From an uncultured Ruminococcus sp. (lineage in GTDB: Bacteria > Bacillota > Clostridia > Oscillospirales > Ruminococcaceae), in the NCBI GenBank assembly GCA_946188175.1, contig CAMHUJ010000055.1, positions 1 to 8,228 on the forward strand: a DNA stretch of 8,228 nucleotides, read 5' to 3'. Both the position numbers and the translations under genes were made by a program. The notes under the pieces were generated by a model. That model worked only from the letters and a program-made list of their open reading frames with translations. It was not told the DNA's origin and searched no databases. Numbering within the stretch: position 1 is the stretch's first letter; every line of letters begins with the position of its first letter. Positions 1 through 7,086 of this stretch are shown here, one piece after another.

Positions 1-37
1 GAATGACAGCCTGTTTCGTCAGCAGCGTCAGAATAAC

Positions 38-75
38 ATAAAATGAGGGAGCCGGTTGACTCCCTCATTCTTTTT
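38..75. terminator. Bidirectional Rho-independent terminator
   Basis: A perfect 10-bp inverted repeat (42-51 AATGAGGGAG with 60-69 CTCCCTCATT) encloses an 8-base loop. On the plus strand it is followed by CTTTTT; on the minus strand by TTTTAT. It can therefore end the minus-strand pectate lyase transcript, whose stop codon is 19 bases upstream of the hairpin, and also a plus-strand transcript arriving from outside the window. This suggests a convergent neighbour to the left. Only about 40 bases remain there, too few to name it. Confidence 0.85.
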
Positions 76-88
76 GGTATGAATGCGA

Positions 89-2836
89 TTATTTTTCCGC
101 TTCCAGAAGCATTCTCTTTGCAATCGTGAAATCCACTGCATTGTTCACGCCGTCACCGTTGAAATCCGCACGGTCCGGCGCATAAATTGCCTTGGAATAG
201 ACGCCGAACAGCATTTCATGCATCAGATAAATATCTGCTTTATCGAATACACCGTCGTTGTTGACATCACCGCGCGGATCAGATTTTTTCTGCACAAACA
301 AAGCATATTCCACTGCGCCGGTCTGTCCGCCGTTTGTTCCCAGTCTGACGAGCTGCCCCGGTACACAGGACAACTCATAGAGATCAAAGATTACATCATT
401 GGAGGAGGCTGCTGTGAGACCGGTCTTTTTCCAGCTGCCCTGCGCGATCCATGCGGGTACATTGACACGCTGGTCAAGTGCAAGATAAAGCGATGCATCG
501 CCGGAAACAGTCAGGACTGCATTGTCTTCCAGATAAGTCTTGGAATCACATGCCGTTACGATGCGCTCTGCGCCCTTGAGCTGATCCGGCAGCTCCGTAT
601 AGGTAAAATCGCGGTCACCGAAAACCGTATCGCCGACCTTCGCATCATAGGCAATGCTCCATGCGTCGCGGTGTTCATTATCAAGTACCGACAAGCCCTC
701 AATCAGCTTGCCTTTCAGCGGAATCATTGCCGGCTCCAGCGTCCAGAGCTGGGATTTTGCATCGCGCAGTTCCCATTCCTGAATGTTGCCGAAGCTGCTT
801 GTGTCTGCGTCAGCGACCTCAATCGCAGATTTGCACTCGGAAACCTTCGTGCAGATCTGATAATTTCCGTCGCCGGTTTCAAGGAACATAAATTTCTGAT
901 TGTCGCCGCCGTTATTCTGATACAGGTCAATGTTTGTACCGTTGTCAGCCTTTTTGCCTGCAACATCGAGCACAAGATTCTCATCCGCCGCAGATGTGAT
1001 GTAATAATAACCGTCACCGGCATCCTTGAGAATCCAGATGATACTGAGCTGCGTTTCATTGATTCCCTGCTGATAAACATTCGCGCCGTTTTCCAGCTTC
1101 CCGTCCTCGATCTGCATATACATACCGGAATTGACATTCCTGATGCGGAAGACTGCGCCCTCCTCAAAGGATGCAGCCACCGGACCGGACGGTCCGCTCG
1201 GCGCTTCGGTAAAGCCTGCGCTCGGGATGCCCTTGTTCTTCATGCGCAGATACATATAGTTTCCGCTGGAATTCTGGCAGCCGGTATAGCTCATGCAGTA
1301 ATTCTTTGCGTCACCGGCACTCAGCGAAACATAGCTGTAATTGGTATTCGGTCTCCATGAACAGCCGGTTGCGGTGCTGTTGGTGTCGCCGCCCTGCTTT
1401 GTACGCTTGCAGTTTGAGAAAACAGAGCCGCTTTCTGCATACTGACCGACAATCGGGACGCTGTCCCAGTCACAGATGACGTTGCCGCCGTTTTCATAGT
1501 TGCAGTTCTCCGCGAAGATGTGGCAGTCAGAGATAACGGTATATGCCATATTAAACTTGTTGACATAGTTATTCAGCGAGTGGAAATAACCCCAGCGCAT
1601 CAGTCCGGGACCGCGTGTGTTCGTATCGTTAAAGCGGTTGGAGATCAGAGACATACGCGGGAAACCGCCGTATTTGCTGATGTTTCCTGCATTGTCATCC
1701 GGATAGCCGAGAATCAGTCCGTATTTGTGTGCTCCGAAGGAACAGTCGGAAATCGTGCAGTAATCCGCATCATAGCAGCAGGCAAGGAACTTGTCCTCAT
1801 CAACCTGACCGGTCTGCGGTGCTTTGCCGTAGCCGTTATGACCCGTAAAGGTCACATGATCGACCCAGATATTCTGACCGGAACCGAAATAACAGACAAT
1901 CGAATCATTGTGGTTGGATTCCGCATCATGCTGCATATCAAAATTCTTGATGATGATATTATTGCCGACGCCGGAATTTGTGCTCGTGCAGAACTGCACA
2001 TTATACAGCGTATGTGCGCCGTAGCTGCCGATGATCGTCTTATTGTTATGGACATAGATTCTGCCGGCAGTACACATATGTCTGGCACCGTTCATGTTCA
2101 GCTGATTGACGCTGATGTTTTTCGTCACGATGATCGTATACGGCACATCGGCTGTCGCATATTTTTTCAGCTCATCGAAGGAGGCTGCCTCGACGACCGC
2201 GCCGAACAGTCCGCCGAGATCGGAAGCCTTGTTCTTGCCGGTATTATCATTCGCACAATAGCCTGCGAAGCCCTGCAAGCCGTCGCTGTCCAGCAGAAAG
2301 GTCTGGTTTTCCGCACCGGAGAAATTCGTCAGCGTCATGCCGTTCTCACCCTGCGTCAGTGCCAGAGCAGTATTCTCATAATTCACGATCTTATAACAGA
2401 GATTGTTTCCGAGACGGTCCTTGCCGGTCGGAATGACGTACCAGTGCTGCGATTTCGCGGATTCGCTGCCGAATATCACTACGTTCGCATTCTGATTCAC
2501 CTTGTAGTTCTGCGGCGTCAGCATTCTGCCGGACTGCGCATTGCAGATTTTGAAAAATGCACCGTTTGCATCATTGCCGACATAGTCAAACCGCCACGAA
2601 CAGGAAAGATCACCGCCGAGCGCCTTCATTGTCACTGCGGCGCCGTCTGCCGTACCGGATTCGGTCAGCACAGAGCCGTGATCCTTTGCCGCAATGTTGA
2701 TCAGCTGCGGCGGATAGTCAGCGGAAACGGCGGAAACGCTGAAAGAAAAGCAGTTTCCGAATTGCGGCACAATACAGCAAAGTGTCATGACCGCAGCAAT
2801 CAGTACTGATTGCAGGATACGAGAGCCTTGTTTCAT
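89..2836 (-). CDS. Secreted dockerin-bearing pectate lyase (PL1 family) with two ricin-type lectin modules
   Basis: A 915-residue secreted enzyme predicted to cleave polygalacturonate by beta-elimination, using Ca2+, outside the cell. The order is: signal peptide 1-39 (hydrophobic core, SAVSA cleavage site); ricin-B/CBM13-like module about 40-184; parallel beta-helix PL1 domain about 186-530; short Ser-Gly-Pro linker 547-555; second CBM13-like module about 556-702 with QxF/QxW motifs (Q647-F649, Q696-W698); an unnamed module about 703-850; type I dockerin 855-915. PL1 hallmarks are IWVDH (323-327) and RGPGLMRWG (408-416) followed by LNNYV. The dockerin loops start at D857 (D857, N859, D861, D865, D868) and D891 (D891, N893, D895, N899, D902). 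The frame stays open upstream to 3031, but ATG 2836 is the start: GAAAGGGG lies just before it, a signal peptide follows, and the promoter lies inside the longer version. Family assignment is firm; substrate specificity (pectate or a related galacturonan) is inferred. Confidence 0.93.
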   Translation of the reverse strand: MKQGSRILQSVLIAAVMTLCCIVPQFGNCFSFSVSAVSADYPPQLINIAAKDHGSVLTESGTADGAAVTMKALGGDLSCSWRFDYVGNDANGAFFKICNAQSGRMLTPQNYKVNQNANVVIFGSESAKSQHWYVIPTGKDRLGNNLCYKIVNYENTALALTQGENGMTLTNFSGAENQTFLLDSDGLQGFAGYCANDNTGKNKASDLGGLFGAVVEAASFDELKKYATADVPYTIIVTKNISVNQLNMNGARHMCTAGRIYVHNNKTIIGSYGAHTLYNVQFCTSTNSGVGNNIIIKNFDMQHDAESNHNDSIVCYFGSGQNIWVDHVTFTGHNGYGKAPQTGQVDEDKFLACCYDADYCTISDCSFGAHKYGLILGYPDDNAGNISKYGGFPRMSLISNRFNDTNTRGPGLMRWGYFHSLNNYVNKFNMAYTVISDCHIFAENCNYENGGNVICDWDSVPIVGQYAESGSVFSNCKRTKQGGDTNSTATGCSWRPNTNYSYVSLSAGDAKNYCMSYTGCQNSSGNYMYLRMKNKGIPSAGFTEAPSGPSGPVAASFEEGAVFRIRNVNSGMYMQIEDGKLENGANVYQQGINETQLSIIWILKDAGDGYYYITSAADENLVLDVAGKKADNGTNIDLYQNNGGDNQKFMFLETGDGNYQICTKVSECKSAIEVADADTSSFGNIQEWELRDAKSQLWTLEPAMIPLKGKLIEGLSVLDNEHRDAWSIAYDAKVGDTVFGDRDFTYTELPDQLKGAERIVTACDSKTYLEDNAVLTVSGDASLYLALDQRVNVPAWIAQGSWKKTGLTAASSNDVIFDLYELSCVPGQLVRLGTNGGQTGAVEYALFVQKKSDPRGDVNNDGVFDKADIYLMHEMLFGVYSKAIYAPDRADFNGDGVNNAVDFTIAKRMLLEAEK

Positions 2837-2905
2837 ATGGATACCCCTTTCGACCGGAAAACCGGCATGTCTTGTCTTTTGGCAAAACAATTTATTTTTA
2901 TCTGT

Positions 2906-2934
2906 ATTATAGCATGATTTCATGCACAGGTCAA
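2906..2934 (-). promoter_or_regulatory. Sigma-A-type promoter of the pectate lyase gene
   Basis: On the minus strand, TTGACC (2934-2929) is separated by exactly 17 bases from a perfect TATAAT (2911-2906). The -10 box is also preceded by TGC, an extended -10. Transcription should start near 2899, giving an untranslated leader of about 63 bases. The leader contains a small CCGG-TTTT-CCGG hairpin (2865-2854) just upstream of the ribosome binding site GAAAGGGG. This is the best promoter match in the window. Confidence 0.85.
2912..2925. promoter_or_regulatory. Palindrome in the promoter spacer, candidate operator
   Basis: GCATGATTTCATGC is a perfect inverted repeat: 5-bp arms around a 4-base centre. 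It fills most of the spacer between the -35 and -10 boxes of the pectate lyase promoter and abuts the -10 box. A dimeric repressor bound there would block RNA polymerase. It does not match a CcpA cre consensus that I can recognise. The operator role is inferred from position and symmetry alone. Confidence 0.45.
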
Positions 2935-2984
2935 TAATGTATCGTAGCTTGGATGTGCAGATTTGCATACTGTTATTCTGCATC

Positions 2985-3022
2985 AAAACGAAGACAGGCT
3001 CACCGGATAAGCGGTGAGCCTG
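2985..3022 (-). terminator. Strong Rho-independent terminator after the ADP-ribosylglycohydrolase gene
   Basis: On the minus strand an 11-bp perfect stem (CAGGCTCACCG at 3022-3012 with CGGTGAGCCTG at 3005-2995) surrounds a 6-base loop and is followed by TCTTCGTTTT. It starts 12 bases after the stop codon of the DraG-family gene. It separates that gene from the pectate lyase, which has its own promoter immediately downstream. Confidence 0.9.
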
Positions 3023-3034
3023 CTCTTTCATAAA

Positions 3035-3835
3035 TCATCGTTTCAGCGCGTTTTCAAACCGTGCAAGCACTGCGAACATATCATCCGGCAGACGCTTTCT
3101 GCCCTCCGCCGCAATCGCATCCGGTACGCCGTAATACGCTTCGGCGATGCCGCCGGTGATGCAGGCGATCGTATCCGTATCGCCGCCGAGCGAGACAGCA
3201 TTCCGGATTGCGTCCTCATAATCCGTGCTTTCCAGAAACGCCGCAAATACAAGCGGCATCGTCACCTGACAGGTTTCATCGTGACGGTTTTTGTATCTGA
3301 GCGCAGCACAGCTCTGCGACAGATCATAGCCGAATTCGCGCTCGGCATATGCCCTGATCTCCTCCATGCTGCTGCCGGTTCTTGCAAGATAAATCGCCGC
3401 TGCGGTCGATTCCGCACCCTTGATTCCCTCGGGATGATCGTGCGAGACAGAAGCCGTCAGCGCTGCGATGTGCCGTGTCGAATCCAGATCGTCAAACAGC
3501 CAGCCTGCCGCAGATGCACGCATCGCAGAGCCGTTTCCGTAGCTGCCGTAGGGCTGCGGATTCTCTGTCATCAGCAGCCACCGGATGAACATGCCGCCGT
3601 AGCCTGCCTTCGGATAGCGTCTGCCCCACTTCTGCATCGAACGGACCAGCGCCGCCCTGATCTCCGCATCGGATTTGCCGCGCGCATCCAGCAGCGCCTC
3701 CGCTACGGCGACCGTCATGACGGAATCGTCCGTGAACCGCGATTTCCTGCCGAACAGCGGGAAATCCTTTGTTTTGCCGCCCCGGTCAAATTCATAGGGC
3801 GCGCCGATCATATCGCCTAAAATTGCTCCAATCAT
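3035..3835 (-). CDS. ADP-ribosylglycohydrolase, DraG family
   Basis: A 266-residue cytoplasmic enzyme with no signal peptide or membrane segment. Family members use a two-metal (Mg/Mn) site to remove ADP-ribose from modified amino acids or related ADP-ribose conjugates. The motifs appear in order: GAxxGDxxGxxxE (3-15); TDDS (35-38), metal ligands; GNGSAMR (100-106); SHDHPEG (131-137); GGDTDT (217-222), supplying the other metal ligands; then TGGIAEAYYG, typical of the all-alpha fold. All expected metal-binding residues (T35, D36, D37, D219, D221, T222) are present, so it should be active. ATG 3835 is preceded by AAGGAGGA at good spacing and has its own promoter. It appears to be a single-gene unit, with a weak terminator upstream and a strong one downstream. 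The exact substrate (ADP-ribosyl-arginine, -serine, DNA or a small molecule) cannot be read from the sequence. Confidence 0.92.
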   Translation of the reverse strand: MIGAILGDMIGAPYEFDRGGKTKDFPLFGRKSRFTDDSVMTVAVAEALLDARGKSDAEIRAALVRSMQKWGRRYPKAGYGGMFIRWLLMTENPQPYGSYGNGSAMRASAAGWLFDDLDSTRHIAALTASVSHDHPEGIKGAESTAAAIYLARTGSSMEEIRAYAEREFGYDLSQSCAALRYKNRHDETCQVTMPLVFAAFLESTDYEDAIRNAVSLGGDTDTIACITGGIAEAYYGVPDAIAAEGRKRLPDDMFAVLARFENALKR

Positions 3836-3865
3836 ATCGGATTCCTCCTTTTCTTTGATGATTCC

Positions 3866-3874
3866 AGTATATCA
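3866..3874 (-). promoter_or_regulatory. Extended -10 promoter of the ADP-ribosylglycohydrolase gene
   Basis: TGATATACT on the minus strand is a TGn extended -10 element with TATACT at 3871-3866. No good -35 box is visible at 16-18 bases (ACCACT at 17), which is common for extended -10 promoters. Predicted initiation near 3859 gives a leader of about 24 bases to ATG 3835, with AAGGAGGA in between. Confidence 0.55.
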
Positions 3875-3881
3875 CAGATGC

Positions 3882-3909
3882 AAAGAAAAGTGGTCGCTTG
3901 TCAGGCGAC
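3882..3909 (-). terminator. Weak Rho-independent terminator after the metallophosphoesterase gene
   Basis: On the minus strand, GTCGC (3909-3905) and GCGAC (3897-3893) form a 5-bp GC-rich stem with a 7-base loop. It is followed by the T-rich stretch CACTTTTCTTT, starting 22 bases after the stop codon. The short stem and interrupted T-tract suggest partial termination, so some read-through into the downstream DraG-family gene is possible. Confidence 0.5.
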
Positions 3910-3931
3910 AAATGCGCACATAATTTGCAAA

Positions 3932-5938
3932 TCAGTTATTCTGCGCACGCCGTTTCAAGAAAAATACAAGACAAGCAGCAACCGGAACAACAAGCAGAAT
4001 CCAGTATACATGATCGCCGGTTTTCGGCGCATCCGCTTTCTCTGCGGAAACAGCTGCGGATGTCGTTGTCTGTACCGCAGCCTTTCCGGAGGAAACAGAG
4101 GTTTCCGTTGCAGCAGGCACTTCATACGGATGCTTTGCCCGGATCTCGGTATGGCGGACACTGTCGTCCGAAGTATTCAGCAGATCAAAGACGAATTTAT
4201 CGCCGTCGCGGTAAATAAACGAGAAATTGAAATCCGCGCAGCCGATGACCGAGGAAAGATATCCGGCGTGTGCATAGGTGAAATGCAGTGTCTGCGAGGC
4301 AGTGCTCTTATCGGCATAATGCTTCGTGCTGACCAGCGTATCCCCGTCTGTCAGAAGCATTTCCGCTTCGTTTCTCGAGTGATCGTGCCCGAAAATATAC
4401 ATGATATCCATGTTATACTGCTCTGCATAGCGGTTGATTGTCTGCGCGAGCTCATACGACATATCCACATTGTACTGATTCTCGCCGACCCATGCATAAA
4501 TCGGTATCTGCATCGGGTTCAGCGATTCCGGCTGGACGCCGAGCGCATGCAGACCTGAATGCGCCGAAATCACGACAAGCTCACCGTGATACTGCGACGC
4601 AGCGGATTGCAGGAAGCTGTCAACCTCGCCGATGATATCTGCATAGGAATACTGAACAATGTCACCGTTTTTCTTTGTTGCTGCGTCAAAATTGATGCCG
4701 TATACGAGGATGCTTTCTGCATTGCGGCTGCTCTTGCCGTTCAGCGCGACAGCCTGTGATTCCCCGTCAAAAATCAGACCGCCCTGAAGCGGAAGATTCT
4801 TTGCGGCGCCGAGATCTGCGTTTGCCGACATCACCGAAGCAGCTTCCGAAGAATCATGATTTCCGGCAACATAGACTGCATCAATTCCGCCGAGCTGTGA
4901 CACGATCTGCGGAAAATACCGGCTGAGCTCCGTATCCTTGTCCGCAGTCGGACCGTAGACAAAATCACCGGTGCAAACAATCAGTGCCGGAATGTATCCG
5001 CCTGTTTTCTGCATGACTTTCGCAATCGCTTCGCCGATCTGCCCGTATTCCTCATGGATATCGGAGAATGTCATGATCGACTCCGGCTTAACACCCTTTG
5101 CAATCACAAATGTCGCATCTGCGGATTTTTCACGGTAATGCAAGCCGCTTTCGTCATGCGCTTCGACCAGACAGCTGACTGTATGCACGCCGACCGGCTG
5201 ATTCGCAAAAATATCCGCAGTATAGGTCAGACCCGTGCAGGACTGTGCTTCACCGTCCGCGAACCATTTAACGCTGTCAACACTGACATCGGACAAACCG
5301 ACCGTAAATACCGGTGCCGGATAGCCGCTGCCTTCGATCACAGGAGCTGCAGCAACCGGCTGCTGCGTAATACAGCGCGCAAGGATGTCACCGCAGGTAT
5401 AGAGCTGTATCTCGGCGGCATCGGATTTGTTTCCGGTAAAGGAAAAATCCGCGCCGGTGCCTGCATTGTATTTCAGATAGGAAACCGTACCCTCGCCGTG
5501 ATAGCAGAGCGCCGAATCCGTATATTCCCAATCGCTGTCGCCGCCGGAATAATGCGAATCATTGACGGTCAGTCTGCCGTCGGTGAAGGTCAGCGTATAC
5601 CGTCCGGAAGAAAGCGTGGAGATGCGCGGCGCCGTGCTCGTTGTCATATTGCTGCGGTAATAGCTCCAGATATACTGCGGCGCAGCATCCGCAGCGGCAA
5701 GCATCAGCTGCTCCCCCGCTGCATTTTTCACGGTCATAATGTAGCTTTGATTATCCTCAAAGCGGTTGACACGGTACCATTTTTGTCCGTTCTCCAGCGT
5801 CAGAATGCCGTCCTTCGCAGTCTGCGCCGCAATCAATGCAAAGCCTGCCGCCGAAACGGTTTCCGCCGCAAAATGCAGACCGACTGCACACAGGATAAAC
5901 AGGAAAGACAGCATGATCAGCACTTTTGCCTTTTTCAT
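3932..5938 (-). CDS. Secreted, probably wall-anchored metallophosphoesterase
   Basis: A 668-residue exported protein of the calcineurin-like phosphoesterase superfamily, which hydrolyses phosphomono- or diesters with two metal ions. A signal peptide covers 1-30 (KK, hydrophobic core, VSA). Residues about 31-190 are a beta-rich N-terminal region I cannot name; about 190-280 look like an Ig-like beta domain (CLVEAHDESG motif). The catalytic domain spans about 285-560 with every core motif: DIH (293-295), GD (324-325), GNHD (359-362), H460 in ISAHSG, and GHDH (517-520). A Thr/Ser/Ala-rich stretch (610-637) leads to PKTGD (638-642), a hydrophobic helix (644-661) and a KRR tail. This is the layout of a sortase signal with a non-canonical first residue; simple membrane anchoring is the alternative. 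ATG 5938 has AAAGGAG upstream. It lies 25 bases after the macrodomain gene, so the two are probably co-transcribed. The substrate is unknown; extracellular nucleotides are one possibility. Confidence 0.9.
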   Translation of the reverse strand: MKKAKVLIMLSFLFILCAVGLHFAAETVSAAGFALIAAQTAKDGILTLENGQKWYRVNRFEDNQSYIMTVKNAAGEQLMLAAADAAPQYIWSYYRSNMTTSTAPRISTLSSGRYTLTFTDGRLTVNDSHYSGGDSDWEYTDSALCYHGEGTVSYLKYNAGTGADFSFTGNKSDAAEIQLYTCGDILARCITQQPVAAAPVIEGSGYPAPVFTVGLSDVSVDSVKWFADGEAQSCTGLTYTADIFANQPVGVHTVSCLVEAHDESGLHYREKSADATFVIAKGVKPESIMTFSDIHEEYGQIGEAIAKVMQKTGGYIPALIVCTGDFVYGPTADKDTELSRYFPQIVSQLGGIDAVYVAGNHDSSEAASVMSANADLGAAKNLPLQGGLIFDGESQAVALNGKSSRNAESILVYGINFDAATKKNGDIVQYSYADIIGEVDSFLQSAASQYHGELVVISAHSGLHALGVQPESLNPMQIPIYAWVGENQYNVDMSYELAQTINRYAEQYNMDIMYIFGHDHSRNEAEMLLTDGDTLVSTKHYADKSTASQTLHFTYAHAGYLSSVIGCADFNFSFIYRDGDKFVFDLLNTSDDSVRHTEIRAKHPYEVPAATETSVSSGKAAVQTTTSAAVSAEKADAPKTGDHVYWILLVVPVAACLVFFLKRRAQNN

Positions 5939-5963
5939 GATTATGCTCCTTTGCTACATCGGA

Positions 5964-6983
5964 TTATTCGCCCAGAATCGGCTGCCCGTACTGAAACAGT
6001 ACCGCATTGATCTCGTAGATATCATAGATACCGTTCTGTACGCAGTATGAAATGATCAGATCAAACTGATCGGACGGAGACAACGCAATACCCGCACACC
6101 GGAGCAGCTCAATCATCTCCGGCATCGTCAGACGCAGCGCAACCGCAAATGCAACCGCTGTTTTTTTCGTCGGCTTATAGTCCGGCTTGCAGCGGATGCG
6201 CGAAAACAGCTTGCGGTCGATATTCGCTTTTTTATACACGGTCACATCATCCATGCCGCTTGCGTCGATCAGCCGGAACAGACGCTGCTGAAACGTATCG
6301 CCGGATTCCCTGAGAATCTGATCCAGCGGCTTTTCGTCGCTGTTCTGCATACTGTGAAACGCTGCACTGCTGTCCGGAAGCTGCTGCACGGCACGGCGCC
6401 TGCGGTATGCTTCGAGAATGCTGCCGTCTGCATACTCTGCATGTTCCAGTGCTGTGACCTGGTGTTCATCGAGAAATGCATCAATCGAACCGACCAGCTT
6501 TTCCGAGAGTGCAAACGCCTCCCTGCCGAGTACGACAAGAATCACATGCATCTCATGCGTCAGCAGGAACTTGCCGATCTCTGAGAGTGCAATATTCAGC
6601 GCTTCATCCTTCGGAAAACCGTATACACCGGTTGCAATCAGCGGAAAGGCGATGCTTTCTGCATGCAGCTCCGCTGCCAGTGCAAGCGAGTTCTCATAGC
6701 ATGCACGCAGAATATCCTTCTCGCCGTGCTGTCCGTCCAGCCATGCAGGTCCGACCGTATGGATAATATATTTCGCATGCAGACCGAATGCAGGGGTTAC
6801 GGCAGCTTTTCCGGCTGCAATTTCGCCGATCTTCCGCCGTTCGGCAAGCAGCTGCTCCGAACCTGCTGCGGCATAAATCGCACTGTCCGTGCCGCTGCCG
6901 ACTGTCGGCTTCGGATTCGCTGTATTGACAATCACATCGGCATGCACCTTTGTGATATCATTCCGGATAATCTGAAACGGCAT
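5964..6983 (-). CDS. Macrodomain protein fused to a C-terminal helix-turn-helix-like domain
   Basis: A 339-residue cytoplasmic protein. Residues 1 to about 165 are a macrodomain, which binds ADP-ribose and in related proteins hydrolyses ADP-ribosyl or O-acetyl-ADP-ribose esters. Visible motifs are NDIT (8-11), VNTANP (19-24, with N20 and N23 in the binding pocket), GSGTDSAIYAAAG (29-41), IIHTVGPAW (73-81) and the phosphate-binding loop ATGVYGFP (117-124). A linker containing RRRR (194-197) joins it to a helical domain at about 225-339 (VYKKANIDRKLFSRIR), which resembles an XRE-like helix-turn-helix and which I recall both alone and fused to macrodomains in Firmicutes. GTG 6989 is also in frame, but ATG 6983 is preferred because AGGAGG sits five bases before it; using GTG would overlap that site. 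First gene of a unit with the metallophosphoesterase, driven by its own promoter. Binding to DNA or RNA is inferred, not shown. Confidence 0.9.
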   Translation of the reverse strand: MPFQIIRNDITKVHADVIVNTANPKPTVGSGTDSAIYAAAGSEQLLAERRKIGEIAAGKAAVTPAFGLHAKYIIHTVGPAWLDGQHGEKDILRACYENSLALAAELHAESIAFPLIATGVYGFPKDEALNIALSEIGKFLLTHEMHVILVVLGREAFALSEKLVGSIDAFLDEHQVTALEHAEYADGSILEAYRRRRAVQQLPDSSAAFHSMQNSDEKPLDQILRESGDTFQQRLFRLIDASGMDDVTVYKKANIDRKLFSRIRCKPDYKPTKKTAVAFAVALRLTMPEMIELLRCAGIALSPSDQFDLIISYCVQNGIYDIYEINAVLFQYGQPILGE

Positions 6984-7014
6984 AGGCACCTCCTGTACTC
7001 GCAGCTTTTCCTAT

Positions 7015-7043
7015 AGTATAACATATTTGACGGCGTGATGCAA
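7015..7043 (-). promoter_or_regulatory. Extended -10 promoter of the macrodomain-phosphoesterase unit
   Basis: TGTTATACT on the minus strand gives an extended -10 with TATACT at 7020-7015. A weak -35-like TTGCAT lies 17 bases upstream (7043-7038). Initiation near 7008 leaves a leader of about 25 bases before ATG 6983, holding AGGAGG. The TGnTATACT core and leader length closely match the promoter of the DraG-family gene. Confidence 0.6.
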
Positions 7044-7086
7044 GCAGAAAGATGATTCCGTTTCATCATTATTTGCGTAAATTGCA

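Noticed and set aside
1..41. Possible 3' end of a convergent plus-strand gene with a TAA at 39-41 just before the terminator
   Set aside because: The terminator orientation makes it plausible, but about 13 codons without context cannot be told from chance.
1181..1196. Inverted repeat CGGACC-GGAC-GGTCCG
   Set aside because: It lies inside the codons for the Ser-Gly-Pro linker of the pectate lyase and is explained by the repeated Gly-Pro codons.
83..2809. Long plus-strand open frames (83-1360 and 1520-2809) opposite the pectate lyase gene
   Set aside because: The translations are Cys/Ile/Arg-rich with no recognisable domain and no ribosome binding site, and lie wholly antisense to a gene with clear PL1, CBM13 and dockerin motifs. 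They reflect codon bias on the other strand.
2837..3031. N-terminal extension of the pectate lyase to 3031
   Set aside because: The extra 65 residues would run through the upstream terminator and the promoter, and would bury the signal peptide inside the protein.
3014..6010. Plus-strand open frames at 3014-3820, 3878-4558 and 5054-6010
   Set aside because: They mirror the DraG-family and phosphoesterase genes, whose catalytic motifs are intact on the minus strand; the antisense products show no domain structure.
5964..6983. Reading the macrodomain protein as DarG, the antitoxin of a DarTG pair
   Set aside because: No DarT-like ADP-ribosyltransferase lies next to it; the neighbours are a phosphoesterase and a surface protein, and the C-terminal domain here is helix-turn-helix-like.
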